From assembly GCA_003254925.1 (NCBI GenBank), contig QANZ01000439.1, positions 48,604 through 112,603 of the forward strand: DNA of 64,000 bases. The letters are read 5' to 3'. This stretch comes from Chamaecrista fasciculata (lineage: Eukaryota; Streptophyta; Magnoliopsida; Fabales; Fabaceae). Positions 42,541 to 54,405 of the stretch are shown here, piece by piece (positions within the stretch are counted from its first letter, which is position 1; each line of letters opens with the position of its first letter). Made by a program: the position numbers and the translations under genes. The notes below the pieces were generated by a model. It saw nothing but the letters and a program-made list of their open reading frames with translations. It made no database searches and was not told where the DNA came from.

Positions 42541-43014
42541 ATGGGTGTGCCAAATATTTCCCAAGCAGTGATTCCTGAGAAAGATCTAATAAACGACATG
42601 GAATTCAGTTTGCATCCGGTGAGATCATCATCAACATCAGAAGAGAAACAAGAAAAAGAAGAGAAAGTGGAAGAACGTGATGAAAAACAAGAGGAGCATA
42701 AAGAGAAACGACGTCGTCCCACACAGTTGTGCGTGCCTTTGAAGATCCAAATTCCATCGTCGTACGAAGAAGAAGAAGAGGAAAAAGGAGGATTGAAGAC
42801 GCCAACATCAAGAGTTCACAGAATATCAATGCAAAAATGCCCGGCTGCACCCAGAAAACCAAAATCAATTCCATTATCGTCCACGAAACGAAAAGCAATT
42901 AGTACTCGTCCTCGCTTTCTTCTTGATCTCTCCAAAGAGATTGAATCTTTGTTTCCCAGGCCCATTGTTTTAGATCTTGGAGGTAAGATTAAGAAAGTCA
43001 AACAAGCCATGTAG
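42541..43014 (+). CDS. SMR: SIAMESE-related (SMR) cyclin-dependent kinase inhibitor
   Basis: Single exon, 157 residues, intronless like other SMR genes. Identified by the family core GLKTPTSRVHRI (about residues 82-93) followed by CPAAPRKPK (about 98-106), matching the SIM/SMR motifs that contact CDK/cyclin complexes. Between an acidic Lys/Glu-rich region (about 31-60) and the core lies LCVPLKIQIPSS. The C-terminus (FLLDLSKEIESLF.RPIVLDL) holds short hydrophobic stretches; some SMRs have cyclin-binding motifs there. SMRs block mitotic CDK activity and promote endoreduplication or stress-induced cell-cycle arrest (family knowledge). It is longer than the typical ~100-130-residue SMR, and the individual paralogue cannot be named. 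An upstream ATG at 42507 in another frame overlaps this start; see findings. Confidence 0.87.
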   Translation: MGVPNISQAVIPEKDLINDMEFSLHPVRSSSTSEEKQEKEEKVEERDEKQEEHKEKRRRPTQLCVPLKIQIPSSYEEEEEEKGGLKTPTSRVHRISMQKCPAAPRKPKSIPLSSTKRKAISTRPRFLLDLSKEIESLFPRPIVLDLGGKIKKVKQAM

Positions 43015-43344
43015 ATCCATTATTCCACACATACATATATACATGTATGTATATGTTATATGTATGTAGTGCACTGTACTAGTGCTACCTAGTTAGCTCT
43101 CACTCTTTCTAATTAATTACTCTCTATATATCATCACCTATATATATATGGGTTAATTAATTGTAGAATTTTCCATTCTTAAGATTATAGCTAGCATCCT
43201 TATAAATATTGCACTATGTACTTATATATAATTAGCTTGCTTTTATTTTATTGGGCTTTCTTTAATCATATATATGCATGCCCAGATCTGAAAGATCTGA
43301 AATATTATGATGAGCGGTGTGTGTATATATATATATATATATTT
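43015..43344. other. SMR 3' flank
   Basis: AT-rich 3' region ending in a (TA)n run (about 43325-43342). No gene. Confidence 0.5.
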
Positions 43345-44051
43345 TGATATACATCCTCGAGGGTTGGCGGATAATCATTACTCGGAAGGTACTGCCGACG
43401 ACCCCCCCCCCCCTCGGACTTTCCGGAGGGATCAGTGATATACACCCCTCGAGGGTCGGCGGATAGCCATCACTTGAAGGACCCGACGCCAAAAGCAAAC
43501 CAGCAGGGTCCCCTCCCACTTAAGCAAATCAGCAGGGTCCCCTCCCACTCAAGCAATAAATGTCAAGATATTGGCATTTAATGCGAAGATCCTGTGAGAC
43601 CACGTGACCAGGTAAGGCTACACCAGTCACAGCGTGCGTTTGGGCAAAAACACACACGCAAAATACCCAAACCACCCTCCGTACGTAGGGATATGGTGAA
43701 AAGCACTCTTGGCTATCACTAACTCTCAAAAAAGGAAGGTTAGGCACTCCACTGCGAGTCAGATCAACAAGACACAACAACTCATTCATTGTACATTCCC
43801 GAAAACACCCCAAACGTTCCTTTTCTACCTCGTACCCACGTGAGGCAAAAGGGACGTGGATAAATACAAGCTGACTACGCACATTCATAGGTAACCATTC
43901 TTACTCCAAAAAAATACTATCCTCCTGACTTGATCACCACTCTGACTTAAGCATCGGAGAAGGATCGCAGGGAACTCCTTGTGCATTCTCGTTTGCAGGA
44001 TCCGACAGTCCCAAGCTCCCGGAGACTGCACTTCACTGTGAACTCAAGGTT
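43345..44051 (+). mobile_element. Probable solo LTR (Ty3/gypsy-type), ends uncertain
   Basis: A sharply GC-richer block starting TGATATACATCCTCGAGG, with a second diverged copy of that start at 43436. It includes a tandem repeat of AGCAGGGTCCCCTCCCACT (two copies near 43501-43550) and a C12 tract (43402-43413). A TATA-like GGATAAATACAAG lies near 43858. It then runs into CTGACTTGATCACC...ATCGGAG and TTTGCAGG, typical of gypsy LTR R-U5 regions. No internal retrotransposon genes follow, so it is a solo LTR. The exact right end and target duplication are not clear. Confidence 0.6.
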
Positions 44052-44620
44052 AGATTTATGCAGATCCAGCTTTATAGTTTTCATATATGTATGTATGTAT
44101 ATGTATGTTTATTTATGGGGTGACAAAAGGAAGGGAAGAAGAATGTGGCCGGTATATAATAATTAGATGAATGAAATTAAAGGTGATATTCATTATAATG
44201 AATGGCATAGGATTCTATCCAGAAGTAGTTGATACTTGATGAGGAAGGAGGAGGGGTTATGTCATTATGTGGAATATTAAGGAGGAAGGTGATGAGTTGT
44301 GTTTGGCATTGACTTTGATGATAGGGAATTCGGAGATGAGAATGAGGGAATATGATGAGTAATGAGTAATCAGAAAATGAAAAAATTGGGGTACCATTTG
44401 ACTTTGCAGAGGGAAGCAAACATCCCCTTTCTCTCTCTCTCCCTTTCTCTTTCTTTCCGTGGTAGTCTAGTAATGTAATGTAATGTGATGACTAATGAGC
44501 AGGTGAGGAGAGTGCGGAAACCCATGTTGTGTGTGGGATATTCCATTTGGATCACTGACACGCACTACAATACACACGAATTATATTCAACCAACGCCAC
44601 CGTTTAAACTTTATACTTAG
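44052..44620. other. Intergenic with simple repeats
   Basis: A TATG-type microsatellite (about 44085-44110) and a CT tract (about 44430-44460). No gene. Confidence 0.45.
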
Positions 44621-45145
44621 AGAGAAACTTATTATTTGGTCCCTCCTTTTTTATTGAGTCAACAATTAGGTCCCTTATTTATCATAATTGTCAATTATTT
44701 AGTCCCTCAATTATAGAATCTGTTAAATTACTTATTGACGTGGACGTTCAATGCTTACATGACACCGTTAAATGCCACTTTGGCATCCTAATCACTTAAA
44801 CCAACCAAACCGAACCAAAAAACACAATTAAACTGACCTAAAATTGAGTTTGACCCAAATATTTGTATTACACGTGAAACTTCCATAAGACATAAACTAT
44901 TGAAGGCTGAAGCATTCCCAAATATCAAATCCTACGTGGTTCCAAATAGTTAAATATGTGACATATAACGTGTTACATGTGCACTTAACGGCCAAGTGAT
45001 CGGTGTTAGTAACTGCGATGGGTTACATGGACTAACGAGTTGACATTTGTAATTTTTAAGGGACCAAATAGTCTATTTCAAAGATGAAAGGACCAAATAA
45101 TTGAAAGTGTGAACAAGAAGGGAGACCAAATATTAGGTTTCCTCT
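44621..45145. mobile_element. Foldback element, AGAGGAAAC family, copy 2 (inverted)
   Basis: Ends AGAGAAACTTATTATTTGGT and GGTTTCCTCT, with the interior matching 20822-21353 in the opposite orientation (e.g. CATAAACTATTGAA, GTGCACTTAACG, CAATTAAACTGACCTAAAAT). No clear target repeat. Confidence 0.75.
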
Positions 45146-46139
45146 TAAACTAATCTCACTCGCTTCAACGCTACCTCATTCCTTTTATTTTCCTTTCCCA
45201 CACTAATTAAGCCAAGCACTCTTGTTTTTGTCCGTTTCCTAAAATTCAACATTTATTTATTTTTATTCAGTTCAAACACATTAACAATTTCATTTCTGAT
45301 TTCTCCATATTCCAATTATTTGAGTCACTCCAACATAATCCACTCTTAGAATCAATTCATCGTATTATGTCATGGATGATCTAAAAGTGTTTAGTGGATT
45401 TATCCATATTCCAATTATTTGAGTCATTCCAATCATCGTATTAACCAATTCACCAATTTATATTCAAATAAACTCAAATTCTTAATTTGGGTTGATTTCA
45501 AATAGGTTGTCAGGTTAATTCAACTCAGCTGAATCAGTGACTATTTGATTTATGTTAATTATTTTCTTCATTAAATCCAATCCTTGATCACTAACCTGCC
45601 CTAATAATTTTCTTCATAAAATACTAAACTCAAACTAACCTGCCCTTACCCTATCTTAAATTATCTAACTCAACCCTTGATCACTACTAAATTGGACTGA
45701 ATACTTTTACATTTTCGTTTTTAATGGCAATAAGCCAATAATAGCGGAGGGTGAGAGATCTTTGGCTTTTAAATTGAAATATCGCTTCCACTTCGAATAT
45801 TTTACATTACAAAATAAATCCCAAACTAACATCTAAGTAAGGAAATTTTGTTTTTATGTATAGCAAATAACTGTAGGGAGCAAAATAATATATAGATATA
45901 TCATATACGTATATAGTAATTAAAAAGAGTATATGTTTTGAGTGTTCAGTTGTTTTAAATAAAAATATTTCTCAAAACCGCTAAACGTTATAAAAGAAAG
46001 GGAAAACAATGTCAGCTAAAATCTAGGGAGATTTCTTTTTTTGGGTGTCTGTGTACTTCATCTACATCATTATATAAGAACGCATTTATCATATGCTTCT
46101 ATTGTTGTTTTTCTTTTGCTATAAGAGGGGTTTATTATA
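45146..46139. other. Intergenic, no gene seen
   Basis: AT-rich spacer. TCCATATTCCAATTATTTGAGTCA-like sequence occurs twice (about 45305 and 45405), a short local repeat. No gene. Confidence 0.45.
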
Positions 46140-46498
46140 GGATAAATTCCACTTTGGTACCCTGTTTTATAGATCAATTCCACTTTGGTATCCTGTTCTT
46201 TCAAAAGTGACATTTTGGTACCCTGTTCTTTCAAAAATGTCATTTTGGTACCCTGATCTTTCATAAGTGACATTTTGGTACTCTGTTCTTTAGACCAAGT
46301 GACACTTTGGTACCCTAAAAAAGATAGAATAGGGTAACAAATAGTGAAAGAACAAGGTACCAAAATGTCACTTTTGAAAGAACAGAGTACCAAAATGATA
46401 TTTTTGAAAAAACAGGATACCAAAGTGTCACTTTTGAAAGAACAGGGTACCAAAGTGGAATTGGTCCATAGAACAGGGTACTAAAGTAGAATTTACCC
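46140..46498. mobile_element. Foldback with tandem sub-repeats in its arms, TTTGGTACCCTG family
   Basis: Ends GGATAAATTCCACTTTGG and its inverse. Each arm holds three to four imperfect ~30 bp units built on CTTTCAAAAGTGACATTTTG plus GTACCC; the other arm carries the inverse. The 127-codon minus-strand frame across it is just translated repeat. No clear target duplication. Confidence 0.7.
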
Positions 46499-47316
46499 TA
46501 TATACCGGCCAAAAAAACAGAGGGGTTTGTTATATGCTTCTATATATATTGACTATAAGCCTATATATATAGGTGGTTTTTGTCTTTTGGGTTTCTATCT
46601 AGTTAGATATTTTATTTCGACTAATTTAAATTTAATTTATATTACATATCTAATTATGATGAAAAAATTTTTCAATAAAAATAATTATATTTATAATATC
46701 TTGAATTTAATTTATGATCTAATTTAAACAATATTGCACTGTTTACTTGAACCAACCTTTTGTTGGTTTGATCGCTTTAAAAACGAAAACTAGTTTAAGT
46801 ATATTCTTATTCTCAACCTCATGCTTTACAATACAGTATGCAAATTTTTAGAAAATATATTATAAGAAAATATAAATGAAAAATTTTGTTTAAAAAACCA
46901 TTGCAATATTTTTTTTTCTTTATTTTTTTAAAAAACATCAAGCCTTACCAAATTATATTATATAAAAGTCAAACAACACTTAATTACAATCTTTTAAATA
47001 AATCCATTCTAATAATACAAAAAAAATATTTGCAAACATTTTTTAATTAAAAAAAATATATGAAAAGCACATCTCATTCTATTTGTAAAATAACGTGATG
47101 ATAAAATGTTTTACCAATCTTAATATTGCCAACAAAATATTTACTATAATACTTTCATAATATATAGTTTAAAAAGCATAAAATTTTATTATTTAGTTTC
47201 AAAGTTCAAACATCAAATTGTATTTGTAATTAAATTAGTACAATTTAAAAGGATTGTATTAAATTCACTATTGGCAAACTCTTCTGATTTTTTATTCTTC
47301 CCCACTGAACAAAAAG
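46499..47316. other. Intergenic, very AT-rich, no gene seen
   Basis: No supported gene or element ends. Confidence 0.5.
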
Positions 47317-47328
47317 TGACAATAGCGC

Positions 47329-48021
47329 AGATTGGATATTGCAGGCCAAATCCCGAAAGGGTGGTTTTGAAGTGGGTTGATTGGATATTGCAGGCTAAAG
47401 CTGAAAAACTTAGATCTTTACCTTCAGGATTGAACAGATCTGATCATTGTGTTGTTTGGAGCCCTCTTTCGTTGACCTGGGTTAAACTGAACACTGATGG
47501 AGTTGTTTGTAAAGAGTCGAGTATGGCGGCTTGTGGCGGTGTCTTTAGAGATTCTGATGGGCATTGGATAGGAGGTTTTGCGAGAAACCTAGGTACTTGT
47601 AATGTGTTGGAAGCTGAACTTTTGGGTATTTGTGAGGGTTTGAGATTGGCTTGGGATTTGGGTTTTAGACTTTTGGAAGTTGAGTCGGACTCTCTTGGTG
47701 TTGTTAATCTAATTAACAATAATAGGGGTAATCTCAACGTGGGACATGACGGAGGTATCCTTAGAATGATCCTCTCGTGGCTGCAAAAAGATTGGTTGGT
47801 GAAGGTTTCTCATATCTTTCATGAAGGCAACCGTTTAGCTGATTGTGTTACGGGTCTTACCTTGAAGTTGATCTCGAACTTTGTTTTTTGGCCTAGACCT
47901 CCGGAGAGCGCGAAGTTAATCTTATTTAGTGATGTTATGGGTTCTCTCTTGCCAAAAGGTTTTTAGTTTTTTATTTGCTTTTTGTTTAGGCCTTTAGGCC
48001 TCTCTTTGTTAAAAAAAAAAC
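47329..48021 (+). mobile_element. 5'-truncated L1-type LINE copy with RNase H-like domain
   Basis: Flanked by an exact 12 bp direct repeat TGACAATAGCGC (47317-47328 and 48022-48033), with a poly-A tail (48011-48020) just before the right repeat: the hallmark of LINE retrotransposition. The open frame through 47966 encodes the RNase H-like C-terminal domain of plant LINE ORF2: WVKLNTDGV, ACGGVFRDSDGHWIGGF, LEAELLGICEGLRLAW, EVESDSLGVVNLI, HIFHEGNRLADCV. This domain is unbroken, but the element is missing its ORF1, endonuclease and reverse transcriptase. The frame's upstream Met (47271) lies in host DNA outside the insertion, so a combined protein would be accidental. Confidence 0.85.
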
Positions 48022-48033
48022 TGACAATAGCGC

Positions 48034-50449
48034 TTAAATCCTCACATGGCCCAAAAAGAGCCTACTGTAACAAAATGTCAACTTAGACCTCCGAATATAT
48101 TATTTTTTGTCAACACAAGTCTCATAGGCCCATGCCAATTGCTCGCATGTTTTGAAAGTTCAATAGGCTTTAAATTTTTGGGGATTGATTTTACCATTAC
48201 GAGCTTTCTGGTGTTTACGGTTTCAGATAATTGGGGTTTTTGTCATTGAAAAACAACATACCTAAAAACCAAACCACACAAAGCTAGAAACACACGCCAA
48301 AAAATAATAAATAAAGATACATGCCTAATCTGTTAATCACCAAACCATTGTCCTTTTTGGTGAATGCAGAAAAACACGCCTTGGATTAATGGACATTGAG
48401 AATGGGCAAAGCTGAAAGCTCTTTAATTAGAAAGTGATTTTGTTAAACCCAATGAAATTTTATCTTTTTATACATAGGATCCTCCAATATATATGCTTTT
48501 ATTTTTTTGGTTGAACCCTATATATATGCTTTACTAAAAATGGCTTTTCTAAAAGTTAATTATATTAAATAAAGGATAATTTTATTAAGAGTTAGAACTC
48601 TTAAGAGCCATATTTCTTCACTGCTAGATTGTCTCAAAATTATGATTTCTTTAAAATTAATGTAAAATATTTTTTTAATAACCATACATAGATTTTATGA
48701 GACATGATTCAACTACTGTAAAGAGTTTTAAATTTCCACTACTAAATCATGTTATATGATCATAAAAAAACAACATTGTGTATACGGCTATATGTAATTC
48801 TATTTCATTGTTCATATTAAACAAGTAAATGATTACTTGCTAACTTGATGGTACAAGGGCAGTTCCCTCATATCAATTAAAATCTTAACTAGCTTAAACT
48901 AAGTGTTTTTTATCAGATAAGAAAATTATTTATTTATGAAGATTATTTTTACAAAATTAACTTTCCCAATTTATGCTATATTACTTTTTCTTTTTACTAA
49001 AAACAAATCTCTGTAACATAATCTGAATTTACCTGTTTCACCGCTTTTGGTAATGATCCATCAAAAATGATGTTGAGGAAATGACGGTTCCTGCATGCAG
49101 TTCTATCTGACATCTGACATCTGACATCTGATGTGGCCTTTCCTGCAAAACTTCAACAATCATACCACAATTTCGAGAAAGAATCCTTTAAATTCAAAAT
49201 AAATCTTAAAAAAAACTATCAATAATACAACTACATTTATAAAATTAACTTTTTTTCTTAATTTTGTAATATAATAGAGGTCCTTCTCACATGTGCTCTT
49301 AAGATTTTTTTTATTGATCTAGTGAGTTTTTCAAACATTAAAAATTATCTTTTAAATAAATTTTTATAGATTTTAAGATATGAGATGTTCTACTAACCAA
49401 TCATAAAAAACTTTAAAATGTGTCTAAAGACGCATGTTAAATAAATCAATATAATAATAATCTCTCCACAATTTCCCTGCCAAAGTCCCATACAGTAATT
49501 CTTTGACTTACCCTTACATTTTTTCTCTTGGGTTCCTTTCTCCCTCTTCACAATTCCCATAGTGGGTCTCTCAAATGTCATTCATTATATTCATATACCT
49601 TATAATTTCTGAAAGTGTGGGTCTACATTTTATCACTACCTTCTTGTTTTTCCTTTGATTTTTTTTCTCCTCTCTTTTGTCCATACTATGAACTTGGACG
49701 TTTCTGATTCTCCCTGCCATTGATTTGATGTTATAAGGTGAAACGTCGCCTCCATCAACCTCCACACAGTTACACTTACAGTTACAATTACAGTTACACC
49801 CACTGAAATCTGAATAGAATAGCTAGTCAATTCTTTTCTCAGTTCTCACTGCACCTTCTTCTTCTACTTCTCTTCTTCTTCAGACTCAGATCGCTCAGTA
49901 AATAGTAATTCTACTGTATATTTTTAGAGGTAATTTCTTCCATTTTTTTTCTTCTGAAAATTTTTGTACGTCAGACACAATAATAAATTTTTCCTGCTGT
50001 TGATGTTGTTGGTGTTGTTGTTGACTGTGAAGCAATTAGCAAAAACTGAGAAAACTCATGTGACATTCTGACGCCATTTGTAGAATATACCTCTATTTTC
50101 GTCTTTTTGAACTTGTTTTTTGTAGCAAATGCGTGGTTCCACTTCGTTCCTAATTTATAAAAATTTACAGTTTCCCAATAAGTCAATAACCATTTTATTT
50201 GTCAGTGTGATTAAATGAATTTCATGGGCAGAACATCATTTATTAGGTAACTCTAACTAAAGTGAGGTATCTAGAATATATATATAATATATCTATAATA
50301 ATTGACATGCTAATAATGGTGATGCCAAACATAATCGAATCGGAATAAGTAATAACAGTATGGATGGATACTGTCGGATTCTTGGCAAGGACTAAACTGT
50401 AAATTTTCTTACTTCTTCTCGGAGAGGAGATGAGGTGGAAAAAGAAATA
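48034..50449. other. Intergenic, no supported gene
   Basis: Contains CTGACAT tandem units near 49108-49130 and a 12 bp tandem (CAGTTACA-type) at about 49767-49800. Past that, a CT-rich leader-like stretch (49845-49890) is followed by TGTTG repeats near 49995-50025, with nothing coding that I can place. Confidence 0.4.
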
Positions 50450-50458
50450 ATTTTTTAA

Positions 50459-50887
50459 GGGTAAATTACACTTTGGTACCGTGTGGTTTGACCCTATTTC
50501 ACTTTGGTACCCTGTGATTTGAAACCTGATACTTTGGTACCCTATGGTATTCTCCATTAACACTTTGGTACCCTCGGGAGCTATTTTGTAATTTTAACCA
50601 TAATAAATTTTACAAAAATTACATATTGACCCCAAAAATTTTTAAAATTTTTCATTTTAGTCCCTAGATAATATGTAATCAGGGATCTATTTGTAATTTT
50701 CTAAAAAATTTTGAGGTCAATATGTAATTTTTACAAAATTTGTTATGGTTAAAATTACAAAATAGCTCCCAAGGGTACTAAAGTGTTAATGGAGAATACC
50801 CATGGGTATCAAAGTGTCAGGTTTCAAACAACAGGATACCAAAATGAAATAGGGTCAAACTACAGGGTATCAAAGTGTATTTTACTC
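50459..50887. mobile_element. Mutator-like foldback with perfect 9 bp target repeat
   Basis: Bounded by ATTTTTTAA at 50450-50458 and 50888-50896. Ends GGGTAAATTACACTTTGGTA and the inverse. The arms mirror along most of their length (e.g. ACAAAATTTGTTATGGTTAA against TTAACCATAATAAATTTTAC). About 429 bp, no coding. The same 9-mer flanks the element at 15890-16716. Confidence 0.8.
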
Positions 50888-50896
50888 ATTTTTTAA

Positions 50897-51985
50897 AAAG
50901 AAATTAAAGAAAGATAAATAAATTAAAAAAAAAAAGGAAAGGAATCGATTTCAATTTTCAGGAGCAGTGTGGAGCGTAAAGCATTTTGATGTTTCCCATA
51001 TTTTTGAAGGGTGCGATCTGATTCATTTACGTGATTGTTGTTCTCTGAATAAGAGATGACATGACATAATTTCTTAGTATTTCTTTTGTCGTCCTTAAAC
51101 TCAGTGAAACGACATGATTGTTCAGCTGATATTATGGATTATTATTAATTGCAGATGTCGTCTGCCAGCATAGCGACTAGCGAGAGCTGAGGATAATATA
51201 TACATAAGTACCTAACATCCCAACATCAATCAAGAAAAACACGTCTTAGTTTTTTTAAATGATTTATTTAATTTTAAAAAAACAAATGCGAAGATATAAT
51301 GTAATTTTAACATAGTGATGGGGCAAAGAGACATCATAATTAAAACAAGTATTTTTCTCAAAAAAAAATTTGCGTGACTCAAGACTAAAAGAGACTAAAA
51401 AATTAATTAGAAATAAGGTACTGTATTTGTACATGCGTTCAATGTCCTGATTTAATAAATTATTGGTTTATTGCAAATTACCGTACTTGACACGTTCCTG
51501 GAATCATGTGAATCTTCAAGTCCAACCACTTTAATTTGATTTAAATTGGAAGGTTACGAGATTCTTGATCACTTCCATTATTAATTTAATTATTTATATA
51601 CGGCATGACCCATTTATCTTGGACATTTTTACACGCACCTTGTCGGCTCAGATCTTTCGTGCTCAAGTTCTTCATCACTCATGATTAATCAAACAAAAAA
51701 TTTACACTATTAGCTTTATAAATATTATTGAAGCTTTTCATTCGTCATCTCATTTTCATGTTTTATATTTGATCAGGAGAAGGACATTGTTATTTTATTA
51801 CCATGATGATTTCTTTCTAGTGAGCATAAAATCATACTTAATTTCTCAAGTGTTTTCATCCCACCAATACCTTCTTTCCACGGCCGCAAGAGTTGAAAAT
51901 ATACTCTTAGTCATACATTATTAAGACATATACATAATTAACAAAAGCAACTCTTAAGTATTACGAGATTAAATTCATATATGAA
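50897..51985. other. Intergenic, no gene seen
   Basis: AT-rich spacer without recognisable coding or element ends. Confidence 0.5.
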
Positions 51986-52505
51986 TAAGGTTATTAAGAT
52001 CGAGATCTTAGATCGTAGGATCTCAGACAATTTTTTTTTTTTTGTTGCCCAAAACGCAGTGTTTTATATATTTTTGTTTTTAATTTTTTGACTCAAAATG
52101 CATAAGTGAGGCAAATTTAAGGTTTTCCTTGCACAAATCACATTTATCTTTTCACTTTTCACAGTCTCTCATATTCTCCGCCGTTCCCTTTCACATTTCT
52201 CTATAGAATCAAAGTTATATTGGTTTTTTTCACAAAAAAAAAAGTTATATTGGTTTTTATCTTTATTTGTAAGATGTTTGACACAACAAATATGTAAATA
52301 TACCATAAAATATAAATTTTTAGACATATTTAGAATAAATATAAATTGTTAAGATCTTAAGATCCTAATTGTTAAGATCTTACGATCCTAATTTTTTTGT
52401 AAAAAAAAAAAGATAGGATCTTACGATCTTTGATTCGATTTTACGATTTGATATTTTTTTTTTTCTGCTCTGAACTTTATTAAGATCGAGATCTTAATAA
52501 ACTTA
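51986..52505. mobile_element. Decayed inverted-repeat element related to 17115-17718
   Basis: GGTTATTAAGATCGAGATCT on the left and TTATTAAGATCGAGATCTTA at the right (52475-52500), with repeated GATCTTACGATC-type motifs between. The ATCG/TTACGAT vocabulary matches the 17115-17718 element. Boundaries approximate. Confidence 0.45.
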
Positions 52506-52611
52506 TATATGAATTAATATAATAAGTATTATTGTATATTGAAGGACTCATGTGTAACTTTCAAATATTACGTGATTGAATTCATATATGAACTAATATA
52601 ATTAATATTAT

Positions 52612-52840
52612 GGCAAAAGACTCTTTCGTGCCCCTAACGTTTGGGGTCAATTTCAGTTATGCCCTTAATATTTATTGTGTCAATTATGCTCCCACTGTGA
52701 AACGTTAATGTCAATTATACCCCAACCTCAATTTTTTTTGGGGCCAAAGTCTTATTTTAGTCCCTTAAGTTTTCTTAAAGTTTCGTTTTGGTCTCTCAAG
52801 TCTCCGGTGAATTTTCTGGCGAGATACATGGCGGCCCCAA
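52612..52840. mobile_element. One-armed scraps of two foldback families
   Basis: 52612-52735 matches the left arm of the 21435-21994 element (AAGACTCTTTCGTGCCCC). It is followed directly by GGCCAAAGTCTTATTTTAGT at 52742, the start of the GGCCAAAGT family. Opposite arms are missing. Confidence 0.65.
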
Positions 52841-54405
52841 CGATTACGAAAACTCCTAATCCAAGATTTTTTTACCTTCTGAGTTCAATGGCAGCCTTTA
52901 TTTTTGCGAAAAAATGACCTGAAATATAATTTTCGACGATTGTGTAATTTTTCAGCGACTATGTAATTTTTTGGCGGTTTGCTAGTCATTAAAAAAGTAA
53001 GACTTACAATATATAGATTTAGATTAGTTAATTAGTGTGAGTTAAGTATTATATTCCCCTAATTCATAATTAATAGAGTAACAAAATCAGTTTTCAAGCT
53101 TGAACCAATCACTTAATAAAAGAGACTAGATGAGGACCTCGTGAATATGTTTTATAAATATCTAGAGTATAAACACCTCCAAATTCTACAACCCAAAAAA
53201 ACCAAGGTACCCGTGAGCTTTTTCATTTCTTTTTCTTTTTCAACTTAGCTAGCACCAAGTTGAGAAATCAATCCACGCAAACAATCTTAACTGTTGTAGA
53301 TAGAGCCATAGAGCCACATAATGCTCCTCCAAATATATATAATTGATATTTGATAGTTGAAACGTAGCCTTCAAAGAACAAGTCAAGAGGCGTCATCCTC
53401 CACTTGGCCTTCCATGAACAAACATATCCATCATCCACAAAACATTACATGTAGTCATATATATATACTCTGATCTATCCTTCCCTCTTTCTTATTCTCT
53501 CTTTTTCTCCATTTGCTTCGCCTAACTGTCCCTTTCAACTTCTTACACCTATACAACTTTCCACCCAACCCTGGTTGGTACATTTGGTAGATCTCATCAT
53601 CAAACTCTCGAATCTCGATCATTTTGGGTTTCAGCCTTTCAGGGGACCTGTGTGCTTTTTATTCATAGCCATTGGATAAGTGTTGCTTCCACGTGTCAAT
53701 GATTTGCCAGATCATGTGATTTTGTCTATATCCCTATCGCTTCCATATGATCACTTGGTGTATGAAATAACTAAGGATCCCTTGGGAAAGCACAAATATT
53801 TCGACTAATAGGGAGACATCAGACAGAACCACATGCCAAATAACAGCAAGCCCTTGTCTTTCTCTTCCGTATTTTATTCCTCATTTTGGTACGATACATA
53901 AATTAAAAAAGCAACTCAATTTTACATTTCAGGAGGGTATTATTCTCCTTCATTGGAATATAACAAGGTTTGGTGGCAAAGAAGATTAAACAATATACAA
54001 TATACCCTTGTGGCCTTGACTCTTCCCCCTAGTGAGACTGTCCTAACATCCTCAACATAGAGCCGGCCCCAATATAATCTTCTATTCTACTTTCGAGAAA
54101 AAGAATTTCTCACTTTACACAATTTAACGAATATTAAAAGACGCCCAAAATCATCGATGCAGGCGATGCTTCTTCGTTCTCAAGCAATAATATTACAGCA
54201 TGACACTCCCCCACAACCACACTTGCTAACTAAAACACGCAACTATAACTCACTTTGCTTATTTCCCAAAACTACATAACACAAGGATTTTATATATGCT
54301 TTGCTTCTCCATTTCTTCTCCTTTTACTTTCGTTTAGGCTTGCCGCTTAAGTAGGTAGCCATCATGAATCATGAATCAACAAATGCAGGAGGAGGCATCA
54401 CTTGC
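52841..54405. other. Intergenic and XBAT31-like 3' flank
   Basis: No supported gene. The last ~300 bp probably holds the 3' UTR of the minus-strand E3 ligase. Confidence 0.45.

Noticed and set aside
43321-43345. Possible CRISPR-like or regular repeat spacing around TA tracts
   Set aside because: Ordinary (TA)n microsatellites; no repeat-spacer structure, and this is plant nuclear DNA.
43529-43888. 119-codon minus frame
   Set aside because: Lies inside the probable solo LTR on the opposite strand; composition effect of GC-rich DNA.
46070-46453. 127-codon minus frame with repeated CSFKSD-like units
   Set aside because: Translation of the tandem units in a foldback arm, not a protein gene.
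47271-47328. Upstream Met extending the LINE RNase H frame
   Set aside because: The 12 bp target repeat shows this part is host sequence; the joined frame is accidental.
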